64,000 bases of DNA from Salinirussus salinus (GCF_009831455.1 NZ_WOWO01000002.1:248001-312000), one strand, 5' to 3'. Shown: positions 41,009-49,895, numbered from the stretch's first letter. The notes: a model not told the origin generated them from the sequence alone. A program made the numbers and translations.

Positions 41009-42334
41009 ATGGTAGACGTCGGCCCCTCGCTGCTCCGGCTCGTGTTCGCGCTGTTTCTCGTCGTTCTGAACGGCTTCTTCGTCGCCGCGGAGTTCGCCTT
41101 CGTCCGGGTCCGCGCCACCTCGGTCGAACAGCTCGTCGAGGAGGGGCGAGCCGGCGCGGAGAGTCTCCAGGACGTGATGGGGGACCTCGACAACTACCTC
41201 GCGGTGACGCAACTCGGCATCACGCTCGCCTCGCTGGGGCTGGGGTGGGCCGGCGAACCCGCCATCGCGTCGCTGCTGGAACCGGCGCTGGAGTCGGTCC
41301 TCCCGGCGTCGCTCATCCACCTGGTCGCCATCGCGGTCGGCTTCTCGATCATCACCTTCCTCCACGTCGTCTTCGGCGAACTCGCCCCGAAGACGTTCGC
41401 GATCGCCCAGACCGAGCGGTTCTCGCTGTACCTCGCGCCGCCGATGAAGGTCTTCTACTACCTCTTCTACCCGGGCATCGTCGTCTTCAACGGGGCGGCC
41501 AACGCGTTCACCAGCCTCCTGGGTGTGCCGCCGGCCTCCGAGTCCGACGAGACGCTCGGGGAGCGGGAGATCCGCCGCGTGCTGGCACGCTCCGGCGAGG
41601 CGGGCGACGTCGACGTCGCGGAGGTGGCGATGATCGACCGCGTGTTCGAGCTCGACGACACCAGCGTCCGGGAAGTCATGGTCCCGCTGCCGGACGTGGT
41701 GAGCGTGCCGGCCGACGCCACACTGGCCGAACTCCGGGAGGCCGTCTTCGAGTCAGGACACACGCGCTATCCAGTCGTCGAGGCCGACGACCCGACCCAG
41801 GTGGTCGGCTTCGTCGACCTCAAGGACGTGCTGCGCGCGAGCGAGAGCGCGGACGCCGGGACGACGACCGCCGGCGATATCGCCCGCGAGATACTCGTCG
41901 TCCCGGAGACGACCGCGATCAACGACCTCCTCCTGCAGTTCCGGGAGGAACACCAGCAGATGGCCGCGGTGATCGACGAGTGGGGGTCGCTGGAGGGGAT
42001 CGCGACGGTCGAGGACGTCGTCGAGGCCGTCGTCGGCGACCTCCGCGACGAGTTCGACACCGACGAGCGCGAACCGTCGGTCCGCGAGCGCGGCGACGGC
42101 GGGTTCGACGCCGACGGCGGCGTCCCGCTGTCGGCGGTCAACGACGTGCTCGACCTCGCACTCGACCACGAGGCGGTCGAAACGGTCGGCGGGTTCGTGC
42201 TCAGCCGGCTCGACCGTGCGCCCGAACCCGGCGACAGCGTCGACGTACCCGGACACACCATCGAGGTGACTGGGGTCGACGGCACCCGGATCTCGACGGT
42301 ACGGATCTACGAGCGCGAGGGGAGTGACGAGTGA
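41009..42334 (+). CDS. CNNM/HlyC family membrane protein with CBS pair (CorC-like)
   Basis: 441 residues. The DUF21 membrane domain (about residues 1-140) has LVFALFLVVLNGFFVAAEFAFVRVR and FGELAPKTFAIAQ, as in magnesium-linked transporters. A pair of CBS domains follows (VREVMVPLPDVVSVPADATLAEL, then TRYPVVEADDP and IAREILVVPETTAINDLLLQF), then the CorC_HlyC domain at the end (VPLSAVNDVLDLALDHEAVETVGGFVLSRL). Members export Mg2+ or Co2+ or regulate cation balance. CBS domains probably sense ATP or AMP. The ATG at 41009 is inside a longer frame; the region before it lacks domain similarity. Confidence 0.88.
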   Translation: MVDVGPSLLRLVFALFLVVLNGFFVAAEFAFVRVRATSVEQLVEEGRAGAESLQDVMGDLDNYLAVTQLGITLASLGLGWAGEPAIASLLEPALESVLPASLIHLVAIAVGFSIITFLHVVFGELAPKTFAIAQTERFSLYLAPPMKVFYYLFYPGIVVFNGAANAFTSLLGVPPASESDETLGEREIRRVLARSGEAGDVDVAEVAMIDRVFELDDTSVREVMVPLPDVVSVPADATLAELREAVFESGHTRYPVVEADDPTQVVGFVDLKDVLRASESADAGTTTAGDIAREILVVPETTAINDLLLQFREEHQQMAAVIDEWGSLEGIATVEDVVEAVVGDLRDEFDTDEREPSVRERGDGGFDADGGVPLSAVNDVLDLALDHEAVETVGGFVLSRLDRAPEPGDSVDVPGHTIEVTGVDGTRISTVRIYEREGSDE

Positions 42335-42585
42335 GTCGGCACTGACGGGTGCGTCCCGCATCCCGGACGGTGACTCCGGAGACCGGCGGGTGCCGACTGA
42401 TCCCGACTGGGTGTCTCTTCGCACGGGTCGGCGGCACCTGGCTATCCGGGTCGACCCCCGTTCACCCCCGGCTCCTCCAGTTTTCGACCAGTCGCGTCCG
42501 GAACGTTCCCGGAAGCGTCCTGGCGGCACCCGCGCAGTCGTCTCGGCCACAAAGCATATTGTCACGCTGCCAACTTGTATCGCGT
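42335..42585. other. Intergenic stretch with leaderless promoter, no gene seen
   Basis: About 250 bases between the CNNM gene and the GTG start of the zinc-ribbon protein. An aaagcatatt tract at 42551-42560 is 30 bases before that start. The rest shows nothing I can name. Confidence 0.4.
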
Positions 42586-42816
42586 GTGTGGAAGAAACCA
42601 CTGCAGTGGCTACGAGCCCGATTCGCGACCGGATCTGAAGCCGAGGAGACCCGGAGAAGGAACGGCGAAGACCCCGAACCGGGGCGGCTCTACGAGTGTC
42701 CTGACTGTGGAACTGTCTACATCAGCACGGACCCCCAGCCCTGCTCCGACTGCGACAGTGACGTCGAGAACGTCCCGAACGAACGCGACCTGGGGATCAA
42801 GACGAACGAACTGTGA
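42586..42816 (+). CDS. 76-residue zinc-ribbon protein from a leaderless GTG start
   Basis: The protein begins WKKPLQWLRARFATG (after the start residue), then an acidic spacer and LYECPDCGTVYISTDPQPCSDCDSDVENV, which contains a CPxCG ribbon and a second CxxC pair. Two CxxC pairs define a zinc ribbon. The TATA-like tract about 30 bases before the GTG, and the absence of other starts in that frame close by, support this start. Small CPxCG zinc proteins of this type are widespread in haloarchaea and some affect fitness, but the function of this one is unknown. Confidence 0.7.
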   Translation: MWKKPLQWLRARFATGSEAEETRRRNGEDPEPGRLYECPDCGTVYISTDPQPCSDCDSDVENVPNERDLGIKTNEL

Positions 42817-42897
42817 GCGCGGGGCCTGGCAGCACGCGAGAAGCCCGGAGCCGCGCATGGGCAGACATTCTTTAGCGCCCCGCCAGTACCCTCGCGC

Positions 42898-43296
42898 ATG
42901 GACGCCGACCCCGACGGTGGCGGGGATGTCGAGAAGTTAGAGGGGAGAGACCCGGGGGAAGACCCGGAAGACCCGTACGAGGACACCGACATCTCCGAGC
43001 TGCCGGACTGGTGGCGGAGAACCATCGAGGAGTTCCGGCGGTACGGGCTCCGTCCGTACCGTCCGCCGCGCTTCGAGGACGGGGTGCTCAAACACGAGAC
43101 CGTCGACGACCTCGAGCAAGAATACGGGATCGAGATCCGCTTTGTCGCGTACGCGTCGCAGGTCGGGAACGCGTGGGAGGTACAGGTCGACGGAGAGGCG
43201 GTCGGGAAGATCGAACGCCGGCGTTCGCCGGAGGGCTACACGGTCTACGGGATGGAGAGCGACGCGTTCGTCGACTTCGTCGAAGCGAAGCTCTGA
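42898..43296 (+). CDS. Conserved-type acidic small protein of unknown function
   Basis: 132 residues. An acidic, disordered N-terminal third (DPDGGGDVEKLEGRDPGEDPEDPYEDTDIS) precedes WWRRTIEEFRRYGLRPYRPPRFEDG and a compact end domain (IEIRFVAYASQVGNAWEVQVDGEAVGKIERRRSPEGYTVYGMESDAF). The composition is typical for a haloarchaeal cytosolic protein. I do not recognise a family. It may be paired with the upstream zinc-ribbon gene or the downstream Rieske gene, both on the same strand, but each has its own promoter-like tract. Confidence 0.72.
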   Translation: MDADPDGGGDVEKLEGRDPGEDPEDPYEDTDISELPDWWRRTIEEFRRYGLRPYRPPRFEDGVLKHETVDDLEQEYGIEIRFVAYASQVGNAWEVQVDGEAVGKIERRRSPEGYTVYGMESDAFVDFVEAKL

Positions 43297-43353
43297 CCGC
43301 TCGCCCGGAACTCCCGTCGCGGGCTTGTGTCCCCGGGACTGGGGCGGCAGCGG

Positions 43354-43363
43354 AACTTATAAC
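43354..43363 (+). promoter_or_regulatory. TATA element for the Rieske protein
   Basis: The aacttataac tract is centred about 30 bases before the ATG at 43389, so the start is well supported as leaderless. Confidence 0.6.
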
Positions 43364-43388
43364 TGGTCGACTGGGGTTGGAGAGAGCA

Positions 43389-43748
43389 ATGCCAACACGT
43401 CACCTGATCGCCGAGGAGTCCGAACTCGCCGAGGAGGGCGACCGCGTCCTGGCCGACGTCCGCGGGACCGAGGTCGCGGTGTTCCGGGTCGAGGGAGAAC
43501 TCCACGCGCTGGTGAATTTCTGTGTCCACCAGGGTGGCCCGCTCTGCGAGGGCGACCTCTCCGGCGAGTACGGCATCGCGGACGACGGCTGGGAGTGGAC
43601 CTACGACGACGTCCAGAAGAACGTCACCTGCCCCTGGCACGGCTGGAAGTTCGACGTCCGCGACGGGAAGAGCATCGACGACGACCGGTACCGGGTCCCG
43701 ACCTACGACGTGGAGGTCGAGGACGGTAACGTCTACGTCCTGCGGTAG
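43389..43748 (+). CDS. Rieske-type [2Fe-2S] ferredoxin
   Basis: 119 residues. FCVHQGGPLCEG gives Cys45 and His47; the second pair, Cys81 and His84, is in VTCPWHGWKFD. This Cys-x-His and Cys-x2-His set binds one Rieske cluster. The short length and lack of a membrane anchor suggest a free electron carrier, as for the ferredoxin part of ring-hydroxylating oxygenases, or a nitrite-reductase-like small subunit. A catabolic oxygenase is not seen nearby. It is convergent with an amidohydrolase, which ends one base later on the opposite strand. Confidence 0.88.
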   Translation: MPTRHLIAEESELAEEGDRVLADVRGTEVAVFRVEGELHALVNFCVHQGGPLCEGDLSGEYGIADDGWEWTYDDVQKNVTCPWHGWKFDVRDGKSIDDDRYRVPTYDVEVEDGNVYVLR

Positions 43749-43749
43749 T

Positions 43750-44871
43750 TCAGATCCCGAACACCTCCATCGCCTTCTCGCCCATCAGCTTGCGCACCTG
43801 GTCGTCGTCGAGCTGTGCTTTCGCCGGTTTGAGGACCTCGCTGGGCGGGTCGAAGTCGGGGTGGGGATGGTCCGTCGAATACAGCAGCGTGTCGCCGCCG
43901 CCGGCCATCTCCATCGCCCACCCCATGTGCTGGGTGTCGTCGGTGTGACCGAGCGGCTGGGTCGTGATGTGGAACTGGTCTCTGATGTACTCGCTGGGCC
44001 GTTTCGTGAGCATCGGGAAGTCCTGCGAGCACTGGAGGTAGTGGTCGTCGAGCCGCCACATCATCCAGGGGAGCCACTCCGCACCCGACTCCTGGAGCAC
44101 CCACTCAAGGTCGGGGAACTTCTCGGGGACGCCGTTGCAGACAAGCGAGATGAGGTGCCACATCGATTCGACGGGGAAGCTGAAGGCGTGGCTCTCCGAG
44201 AACGTCTCGGCCCACCGGCGCTGGACGGGGAACGTGCTCGCGGCCTGGACGTCCTGGCTGTGCATCACGACGGGGAGCCCGTGGTCCTGGGCGGCCTCGT
44301 AGATGGGGTCGTACATGCGGTGCCCCGCCGGCGGCACCAGCCCCGCCGCGGGGAGCTGTACACCGACGACCTGGTCTTCGGTGGCCATGCGGTCGATCTC
44401 CTCGGGCATCCGGTCGGGCACCTGGCTGGCGACCGAGAGGGTCGCGTAGAGGCGGTCGTCCGTGTCGATCCACTTGTCGAGCAGCCAGTCGTTGTAGGCC
44501 CGCGCGAGCGCGTCTGCGGTCTGGTCGTGGTTGACTGTCCCGAGCAGCCCCGGCGGGGTGAGGACGCTGTAGTCGACGTTGAACTCGTTCATGAACCCGA
44601 TCTTCCCCTCCGGGTCCGTCGAGTCGTGGCCCGCCCCCGAACTCGAGTAGGCGTCGGCGTTCGGGAAGGCGGGGCTCGCGCGTGTGACTGTGTAGATCTC
44701 GTTGTACACCATCCCGCTCTCGGCCGCCGTTTCGATCATGTCACGGGCGGCGTTCGACTCGTCGATGTAGTCGACGAGGTGCTCGGCCGCCGAAAAGGAC
44801 AGGTGCGAGTCCGCGTCGACGATAGTCAGTTCTTCCGCGGTGAGGGCGGGTTCTGTCTGCTGGGTTGCCAT
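43750..44871 (-). CDS. Amidohydrolase-2-family TIM-barrel protein with intact metal site
   Basis: 373 residues. Metal ligands appear intact: IVDADSHLSFSAAEH (DxDxH) at the start, GVQLPAAGLVPPAGHRMYDPIYEAAQDHGLPVVMHSQDVQAA mid-chain, LISLVCNGVPEKFPDLEWVLQESGAEW and LLYSTDHPHPDFDPP with the metal Asp. This is the ACMSD/decarboxylase and hydrolase branch. Paralogue of the protein at 37497 but with the canonical end motif. A TATA-like aataaatt tract (44901-44908, minus-strand sense) about 30 bases upstream supports the start at 44871 over the longer frame. Substrate unknown. Confidence 0.85.
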   Translation of the reverse strand: MATQQTEPALTAEELTIVDADSHLSFSAAEHLVDYIDESNAARDMIETAAESGMVYNEIYTVTRASPAFPNADAYSSSGAGHDSTDPEGKIGFMNEFNVDYSVLTPPGLLGTVNHDQTADALARAYNDWLLDKWIDTDDRLYATLSVASQVPDRMPEEIDRMATEDQVVGVQLPAAGLVPPAGHRMYDPIYEAAQDHGLPVVMHSQDVQAASTFPVQRRWAETFSESHAFSFPVESMWHLISLVCNGVPEKFPDLEWVLQESGAEWLPWMMWRLDDHYLQCSQDFPMLTKRPSEYIRDQFHITTQPLGHTDDTQHMGWAMEMAGGGDTLLYSTDHPHPDFDPPSEVLKPAKAQLDDDQVRKLMGEKAMEVFGI

Positions 44872-44969
44872 GCGTTGCCACACCATTCAGCACCCGGTAC
44901 AATAAATTCGGTGGGGGGTCGTGGGCGGACCTGGGGGAGTGAAAATCCACTATGGTGACAGAAGACGAA

Positions 44970-44990
44970 TGCTCCGACAGGGATTTGAAC
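44970..44990 (-). repeat. Extra copy of the tRNA-Glu 3' end
   Basis: A 21-base segment (tgctccgacagggatttgaac) matches the tRNA-Glu 3' part at 45084-45104 at 20 of 21 positions. The context before it, cagaag, is also shared. It lies about 95 bases beyond the tRNA 3' end, in tRNA orientation. This is what an attachment site left by an integrative element would look like. Confidence 0.6.
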
Positions 44991-45083
44991 TCGCCGAGAC
45001 GTGCTCGCTACGCTGCGCGCGACTCGTCTGCTCGAATCCCTTTGTGTGCTTCCTTCTTCACTCACTCCGTTCGTTCAGAAGAG

Positions 45084-45158
45084 TGCTCCGACAGGGATTC
45101 GAACCCTGGTCATTGCCTCGAGAGGGCAATATGATTGGCCGGACTACACTATCGGAGC
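45084..45158 (-). tRNA. tRNA-Glu (anticodon CUC)
   Basis: The minus strand reads GCTCCGATAGTGTAGTCCGG at the 5' end. The acceptor stem GCTCCGA/TCGGAGC, anticodon stem TTGCC/GGCAA around loop CTCTCGA, and T arm CAGGG/CCCTG around TTCGAAT all pair. The anticodon CUC reads GAG, so it charges Glu. Length about 75 with discriminator A. CCA is not encoded. Confidence 0.93.
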
Positions 45159-45213
45159 GCCCGAACGCAAGCAGACGTAGCGACAGAATGCTTTTAACCA
45201 TTGCGTTTCGCCC

Positions 45214-46515
45214 TCACTCCTCGTCGAAGGGCGAGCCGGCGGCGTCGGGTTCGTGGCCGCTGAGGCTGATGATGTTCTCCCGGCCGACCCGGAGCTTGCT
45301 GATCTCCCCGTCTTCCTCCATCTCCGAGAGGAGCATGCTCACCTTCGATTTCGACCACTCGGTCTCGTCGACGATGTCGACCTGCTTCATCCGCCCGCCG
45401 TTGTCCTCGAGCAGCCTGCGGACGCGGTCCTCGTCGGAGAGCAGTTCCGCCTCCGATACCGGCGGGCTGGCGGCCGGGTCCCGGGTCTGTGCCCCGGCTG
45501 TCCCGGCCGAGGGGCCACCGGCGTCGCCCGGCGAACCGGTCTCCCCGTCAGTGCCGGACGCCCTGCCGGCCGGGATGGCGCCGCTGTACCAGGCCAGACC
45601 GACCAGCCCGAGGAGCAACACCACCCCGAGCGCGACCGGGAGCATCAGCCCGGAGCCCCCGTCGTTCGGCGACGACCCGTTCGGGTCACCCGCGCCGTCG
45701 GAGCCCGCGCCCCCGTTCGTCCCGGACCCGTCGGACCCGGGAGTAGCCGTTCCCTCTCCAGGTGTTTCCGCTCCGGCCTCGACTCGCGCGTACGCGACGC
45801 GCGGCCGGGCGTCGAGAAAGCGCCGCTCGCCGACCCAGGTGACGGTGTCGCTAGCCCCGAGAGCCCCGCCGGCCACGGAGTCCGGCTCCGGGTCGACGCC
45901 GTCGGCGGCGAAGCTGAGGTTCCGTCCGTGAGCGAAGACGAGGCGCTGGTCCGTATCGATGTACATCCCGCCCTCGAAGACGTCCGAGACGACGACCCGG
46001 TCCTCGCGGACCTGCGCGAAGCCACTCCACAGGAAGGAGAGTTCGACGACCCCCACGGCCTGGGTCCCGCCGGGCTGTGTCCGCACGAACGCCGCCCGCC
46101 GGAAGCCGGTTGCCGTCATGTTCCGCCCGGTCGCGTTCGTCCCGAAGGCGGTCAGCCGCTCGGCCCGGGTCCGGAAGTCGCGGACGAACGCCGGTTCGGT
46201 GCGCTCGAACTCGGCGGCGTACTCCTCGAAGGTGGCGACCTGTGACTCGTTCTCCAGCAGGCGCAGGTACTGGAGCGTCCAGCGAGCCGACCCGTTCTCG
46301 TAGGCCGTGACACGGAAGACCGTGCTGTCGAACCCGTCGGGCGTCGCCTGGGGGACGGGGCCGGGAGCGGTCTGTGACGCGAGTCCGGCGTTCGCTGCCG
46401 GCTCACCCGCCGACCCGGGCGCGGCGGCCGAGGCCGCAGCGAGCGCGGGGGCCGCGGCGACCGCTCCGAGTACGAGAACCGCGACGAGGCCGACCGCCCC
46501 CAACCGTCGGGTCAT
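45214..46515 (-). CDS. Membrane-anchored protein with C-terminal winged-helix domain
   Basis: 433 residues. A signal peptide (AVGLVAVLVLGAVAAAPALAAASAAAP) leads into an external part of about 250 residues with N-glycosylation sites (for example NATGRNMTATG). A low-complexity Gly/Ser/Asp stretch, one helix (LMLPVALGVVLLLGLVGLAWYSG) and a second linker lead to a cytosolic winged HTH at the end (ELLSDEDRVRRLLEDNGGRMKQVDIVDETEWSKSKVSMLLSEMEEDGEISKLRVGRENIISL). The domain order predicts a transmembrane signal protein: an outside domain linked directly to a DNA-binding domain. Similar haloarchaeal proteins are annotated DUF7345/DUF7343. Confidence 0.85.
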   Translation of the reverse strand: MTRRLGAVGLVAVLVLGAVAAAPALAAASAAAPGSAGEPAANAGLASQTAPGPVPQATPDGFDSTVFRVTAYENGSARWTLQYLRLLENESQVATFEEYAAEFERTEPAFVRDFRTRAERLTAFGTNATGRNMTATGFRRAAFVRTQPGGTQAVGVVELSFLWSGFAQVREDRVVVSDVFEGGMYIDTDQRLVFAHGRNLSFAADGVDPEPDSVAGGALGASDTVTWVGERRFLDARPRVAYARVEAGAETPGEGTATPGSDGSGTNGGAGSDGAGDPNGSSPNDGGSGLMLPVALGVVLLLGLVGLAWYSGAIPAGRASGTDGETGSPGDAGGPSAGTAGAQTRDPAASPPVSEAELLSDEDRVRRLLEDNGGRMKQVDIVDETEWSKSKVSMLLSEMEEDGEISKLRVGRENIISLSGHEPDAAGSPFDEE

Positions 46516-46556
46516 CTGTTCGGTACCTCTGCTGGCCGACGGGAAAAGCGCTGTGT

Positions 46557-49500
46557 CTACCGGTGGGGAAGCGCCTCGGCGAGCGCCTCGGCGGGGTGGG
46601 ACGGCGTTTCGCCCTTCAGGACCTCCTCGCCCAGCTGCGAGCGGCAGGACGCGCCGGGCGCGACCACTCGCTCCCCCGGGCTTTCGGTGACCTGGCTCTC
46701 GAGGATGGAGCCGATGGCCCGACTCATCGAGTAGTGCTCGGCCTCGTAGCCGAAGCTCCCGGCCATGCCACAGCAGCCCGAGTCCAGCGCGTCGACCGCG
46801 TAGCCGGCCCGCCGGAGTACCCCTACCGCGTGGTGGTCGCGCTTGACCGCCGTCTGGTGACAGTGGCCGTGGTAGGTCAGCGTCTCGTCGGGCGCCTCGA
46901 AGGGGACGCGCTCGTCGAGGCGGTGGCGGTCCAGATACTCACAGACTCCGTAGGTGTTGGCGGCGACCCGCTCGACGGTGTCGCCGGCGAGCAGGTCCAG
47001 GTAGTCGGACTGGAACATCACCGCGTCGGAGGGCTCGACGACCACGACGTCGAACCCCTCGGCGAGGGACGGCGCCAGCGCGCGGACGTTCGTCCGCGCC
47101 CGCTCGCGGGCCGTGTCGAGAAAGCCCTTCGAGTGGGCCGCCCGCCCGCTCGGAGCGACGCCCTCCGCCAGGCGGACGTGAACGTCCGCCGCCTCCAGCA
47201 CCCGGACGGCCGCCTTCCCGGCCTCGGGGTGGCTGTAGTTGGTGTACGTGTCGGGGAAGAGGACTGCCTTCCGGACCGCCTCGCCAGGCTCGACGGCGGG
47301 CTCGCGGCCGGCCATCCAGTCGGTCAAGGTCTTCCGGCGGAAGGTCGGCAGGTCGCGCTCGCGGGCGATCCCCAGGGCCTTCTCGGCGACGAGCCCGCTT
47401 CCCGGGAGGTTCCCCGCCCAGTTGGAGAGGGGTGCGAGCGCGCTCGCCAGCCGGCTCACGCTGTCGATGTTGGCAAACAGGCGGTCCCGGAGCGTGGTCG
47501 CGCCCTCCTGGTGGGCCTGGTACTCGACTTCGGCCTTGAGTTTCGCCATGTCGACCTCGCTGGGGCAGTCCCGGGCACACCCCTTGCAGCCGATACACAG
47601 GTCCATCACCTCCGAGACGAACTCCTCGTCGGTGACGTCGTCGGGCAGGTCGCCGCTCATCGCCTGCCGGAGCATGTTCGCCCGGCCGCGGGTGCTGGTC
47701 ACCTCCTCCTCGGCAGCCCGGAACGTCGGGCACATCACGCCGCCGGTGGTCTCCTGGGGACCCCGACACCCCCCGCAGCCGTGACAGAGTTCGACCATTC
47801 CCTGCATCCCGTTGTCGTTGTCCCATTCCAGCCGGGGCTCGAAGCCCAGGTCGAGGTCGTACTCGGGATCGAAACGGAGGTGGTCGGTCATCTCGACGAC
47901 GCGGGCCCGCTCGGGAACGTCCGCGCCGGGCTCGCGGTAGCCGACGACCTGCCCGGGGTTGAACAGCCAGCCGGGGTCGAAGGCCTCCTTCAGCGACAGC
48001 GAGAGGTCCCAGACCCGCTGGCCGTACAGCTTGTGGTTCCACCGGCTGCGCGCCCGGCCGTCACCGTGTTCGCCGGAGACGCTGCCGCCCTGCTCGACGA
48101 CCAGGTCGGTGGCTTTCTCCGCGATCGCCCGCATCGTCTCCACGCCCTCGACGGTCTTGGTGTCGACCAGCGGGCGGATGTGCAGACAGCCCGGCCCGGC
48201 GTGGCCGTAGAAGCTCGCGACCGACCCCTCCTCCGCGAGCAGTTCCTGGAAGCCGGCCACGAAGTCGGGCAGCTGCTCGGGCGGGACGGCGGCGTCCTCG
48301 ATGAAGCTGATGTGTTTCTCGTCCGTCGTCCGGCCCAGGAGAATGGGCAGGCCGCTCTTGCGGAGCTTCCAGAAGCGGTCCCGCTCGGCCTGGTCGTGGG
48401 CCTCCGCCGCCGCCGTCGCGTAGGCCGGCGCGTCGGTCGTCTCCGCGGCGCCGTCTGCGGGGCTGGCTGCCGTTTCCGCTCCCGGAAACCGGTCGGCCAG
48501 CAGGTCCGCAACTTTCTCCCGACCCTCCTCGTCGCTGTCGGCGTAGAACTCGACGAGCAGAACCGCGCCGGTCCCTGCCGCGACCATCTCCTCGACGAGC
48601 GCACCGAACTCCTCGGTATCGCGGGCCAGGTCCAGCAGAACGTCGTCGAGCACCTCGACGGCCGCCGGGTCGTGAGCGACGATCGGTGCCACGTCCCGGC
48701 TGGCGTCGAGCAGGTCCTCGTACTGGAGCAGCGCCATCGCCTTCGTCTCCGGGACCGCCTCCAGCGAGACCGTCGCCTCCGTGACGATAGCGAAGGTCCC
48801 TTCGCTGCCCGCCAGCAGCCGGGCCAGGTTGACCGTCCCCGTCTCGGCCTCCTCGACCAGCCGGTCGAGGTTGTACCCCGAGACGTTGCGCTTGAGGTCC
48901 GGGTAGGCCTCCGCGACGGTCTCCCGTTCGTCGAGGATGCGGGCGACGGCGGCGTAGACCCGCTGCTCGGTGTTCCCTTCGGGGTCCGCGCGTTCGCGGA
49001 GGTCGGCGACCGCTATCTCGCCGAACTCCGTCACCGTCCCGTCCGCGAGGACGGCCTCGCAGGATTCGACGTAGGCGTCGGTCTTGCCGTACTGAAGGGA
49101 GTGTGAGCCCGTGGAGTTGTTCCCGATGGCGCCGCCCAGCGCGCTCTTGTCCCCCCACGCCGGGTCCGGGGCGAACTTGAGGTCGTGGTCGGCGAGTGCG
49201 GCGTTCAGGTCGCCCAGGTAGACGCCGGGGTCCGCGCGGGCGACTTCCCTCTCGGGGTCGACCTCGTGGACCCGGTCCATGTGCCGGGTGAAATCGAGGA
49301 CGACCGCCTCGTTGACCGTCTGGCCGGCGAGGCTGGTCCCGCCGCCCCGAGGGAGCACCGGCACGTCCCGGTCGGCACACAGCGAGACGGCGGCTGCCAC
49401 GTCGCCGGTCGACTGCGGGAAGACGACCCCGACCGGCGTCACCTCGTAGGCGCTGGCGTCGGTCGCGTACAGCTGGCGGGAGTACTCGTCGAAGCGGACC

Positions 49501-49634
49501 TCGCCGTCGACGCGCCCCTCGAGCGCCGCGACGAGGTCGGGGCGCGTCTCGGCGCCACCCTGGTAGTCGTAGTCGGATCGGGGGTCCGCTGCCGGGTCGA
49601 CCCCGGCACCTGTCCCCGCGTCGTCGACACCCAT
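46557..49634 (-). CDS. FAD- and Fe-S-containing D-lactate/glycolate dehydrogenase-type protein
   Basis: 1025 residues. The N-terminal half is an FAD-binding PCMH-type oxidase domain (YATDASAYEVTPVGVVFPQST, VLPRGGGTSLAGQTV, GAIGNNSTGSHSLQYGKTDAYV), then a substrate domain with VSGEHGDGRARSRW. The C-terminal half has two ferredoxin-like sites (CHGCGGCRGPQ through a CPTF, and CIGCKGCARDCPSEVDMAKL) and CCG domains (HGHCHQ and GCCGMAGSFGYE) for a non-cubane Fe-S cluster. This layout matches haloarchaeal Dld-type D-lactate dehydrogenases and glycolate oxidase fusions, which feed electrons to the respiratory chain. The substrate, D-lactate or glycolate, is not fixed. Confidence 0.88.
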   Translation of the reverse strand: MGVDDAGTGAGVDPAADPRSDYDYQGGAETRPDLVAALEGRVDGEVRFDEYSRQLYATDASAYEVTPVGVVFPQSTGDVAAAVSLCADRDVPVLPRGGGTSLAGQTVNEAVVLDFTRHMDRVHEVDPEREVARADPGVYLGDLNAALADHDLKFAPDPAWGDKSALGGAIGNNSTGSHSLQYGKTDAYVESCEAVLADGTVTEFGEIAVADLRERADPEGNTEQRVYAAVARILDERETVAEAYPDLKRNVSGYNLDRLVEEAETGTVNLARLLAGSEGTFAIVTEATVSLEAVPETKAMALLQYEDLLDASRDVAPIVAHDPAAVEVLDDVLLDLARDTEEFGALVEEMVAAGTGAVLLVEFYADSDEEGREKVADLLADRFPGAETAASPADGAAETTDAPAYATAAAEAHDQAERDRFWKLRKSGLPILLGRTTDEKHISFIEDAAVPPEQLPDFVAGFQELLAEEGSVASFYGHAGPGCLHIRPLVDTKTVEGVETMRAIAEKATDLVVEQGGSVSGEHGDGRARSRWNHKLYGQRVWDLSLSLKEAFDPGWLFNPGQVVGYREPGADVPERARVVEMTDHLRFDPEYDLDLGFEPRLEWDNDNGMQGMVELCHGCGGCRGPQETTGGVMCPTFRAAEEEVTSTRGRANMLRQAMSGDLPDDVTDEEFVSEVMDLCIGCKGCARDCPSEVDMAKLKAEVEYQAHQEGATTLRDRLFANIDSVSRLASALAPLSNWAGNLPGSGLVAEKALGIARERDLPTFRRKTLTDWMAGREPAVEPGEAVRKAVLFPDTYTNYSHPEAGKAAVRVLEAADVHVRLAEGVAPSGRAAHSKGFLDTARERARTNVRALAPSLAEGFDVVVVEPSDAVMFQSDYLDLLAGDTVERVAANTYGVCEYLDRHRLDERVPFEAPDETLTYHGHCHQTAVKRDHHAVGVLRRAGYAVDALDSGCCGMAGSFGYEAEHYSMSRAIGSILESQVTESPGERVVAPGASCRSQLGEEVLKGETPSHPAEALAEALPHR

Positions 49635-49715
49635 ATCCCCTCCTTTGGCCCCGCCCCGAATAATCCATCGCCGGCCACGGCTTCTCTGCGGGGAGACCCG
49701 GCCGCTCTGGTCCGG

Positions 49716-49895
49716 CTACTCCTCCTCGATGCTCGCCTCCGGCGCGTTCTGCTTCACGCTCTCGATTCCCTGTTTGGCCTTCTGCTTGGACGCGTAGCCC
49801 TCGCCGCTGTCGGCGATGATGTTGCCGTTCTCGTGGCGGAGCCGCCAGCGGTACTGTCCTGCGTTGTCCTCGTACAGTTCGAAGGTCGCTGTCAT
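49716..49895 (-). CDS. DUF1508 (HVO_2922/YegP-like) small protein
   Basis: 59 residues, not apparent from long-frame searches. The chain begins TATFELYEDNAGQYRWRLRH and continues NGNIIADSGEGYASKQKAKQ with a GIESVKQNAPEA helix. This is one DUF1508 unit, a small beta-beta-alpha fold seen as single or paired copies in bacteria and in the haloarchaeal HVO_2922 group. Function is unknown. It lies between the FAD/Fe-S dehydrogenase and thyX, all on the minus strand; spacing is 43 bases to thyX. Start and stop are unambiguous. Confidence 0.87.
   Translation of the reverse strand: MTATFELYEDNAGQYRWRLRHENGNIIADSGEGYASKQKAKQGIESVKQNAPEASIEEE

Noticed and set aside
46374-49106. A 910-codon open frame antisense to the FAD/Fe-S dehydrogenase
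   Set aside because: Composition is Arg/Val/Gly-rich without motifs, whereas the opposite strand has clear FAD and Fe-S sites. It is a by-product of high GC.
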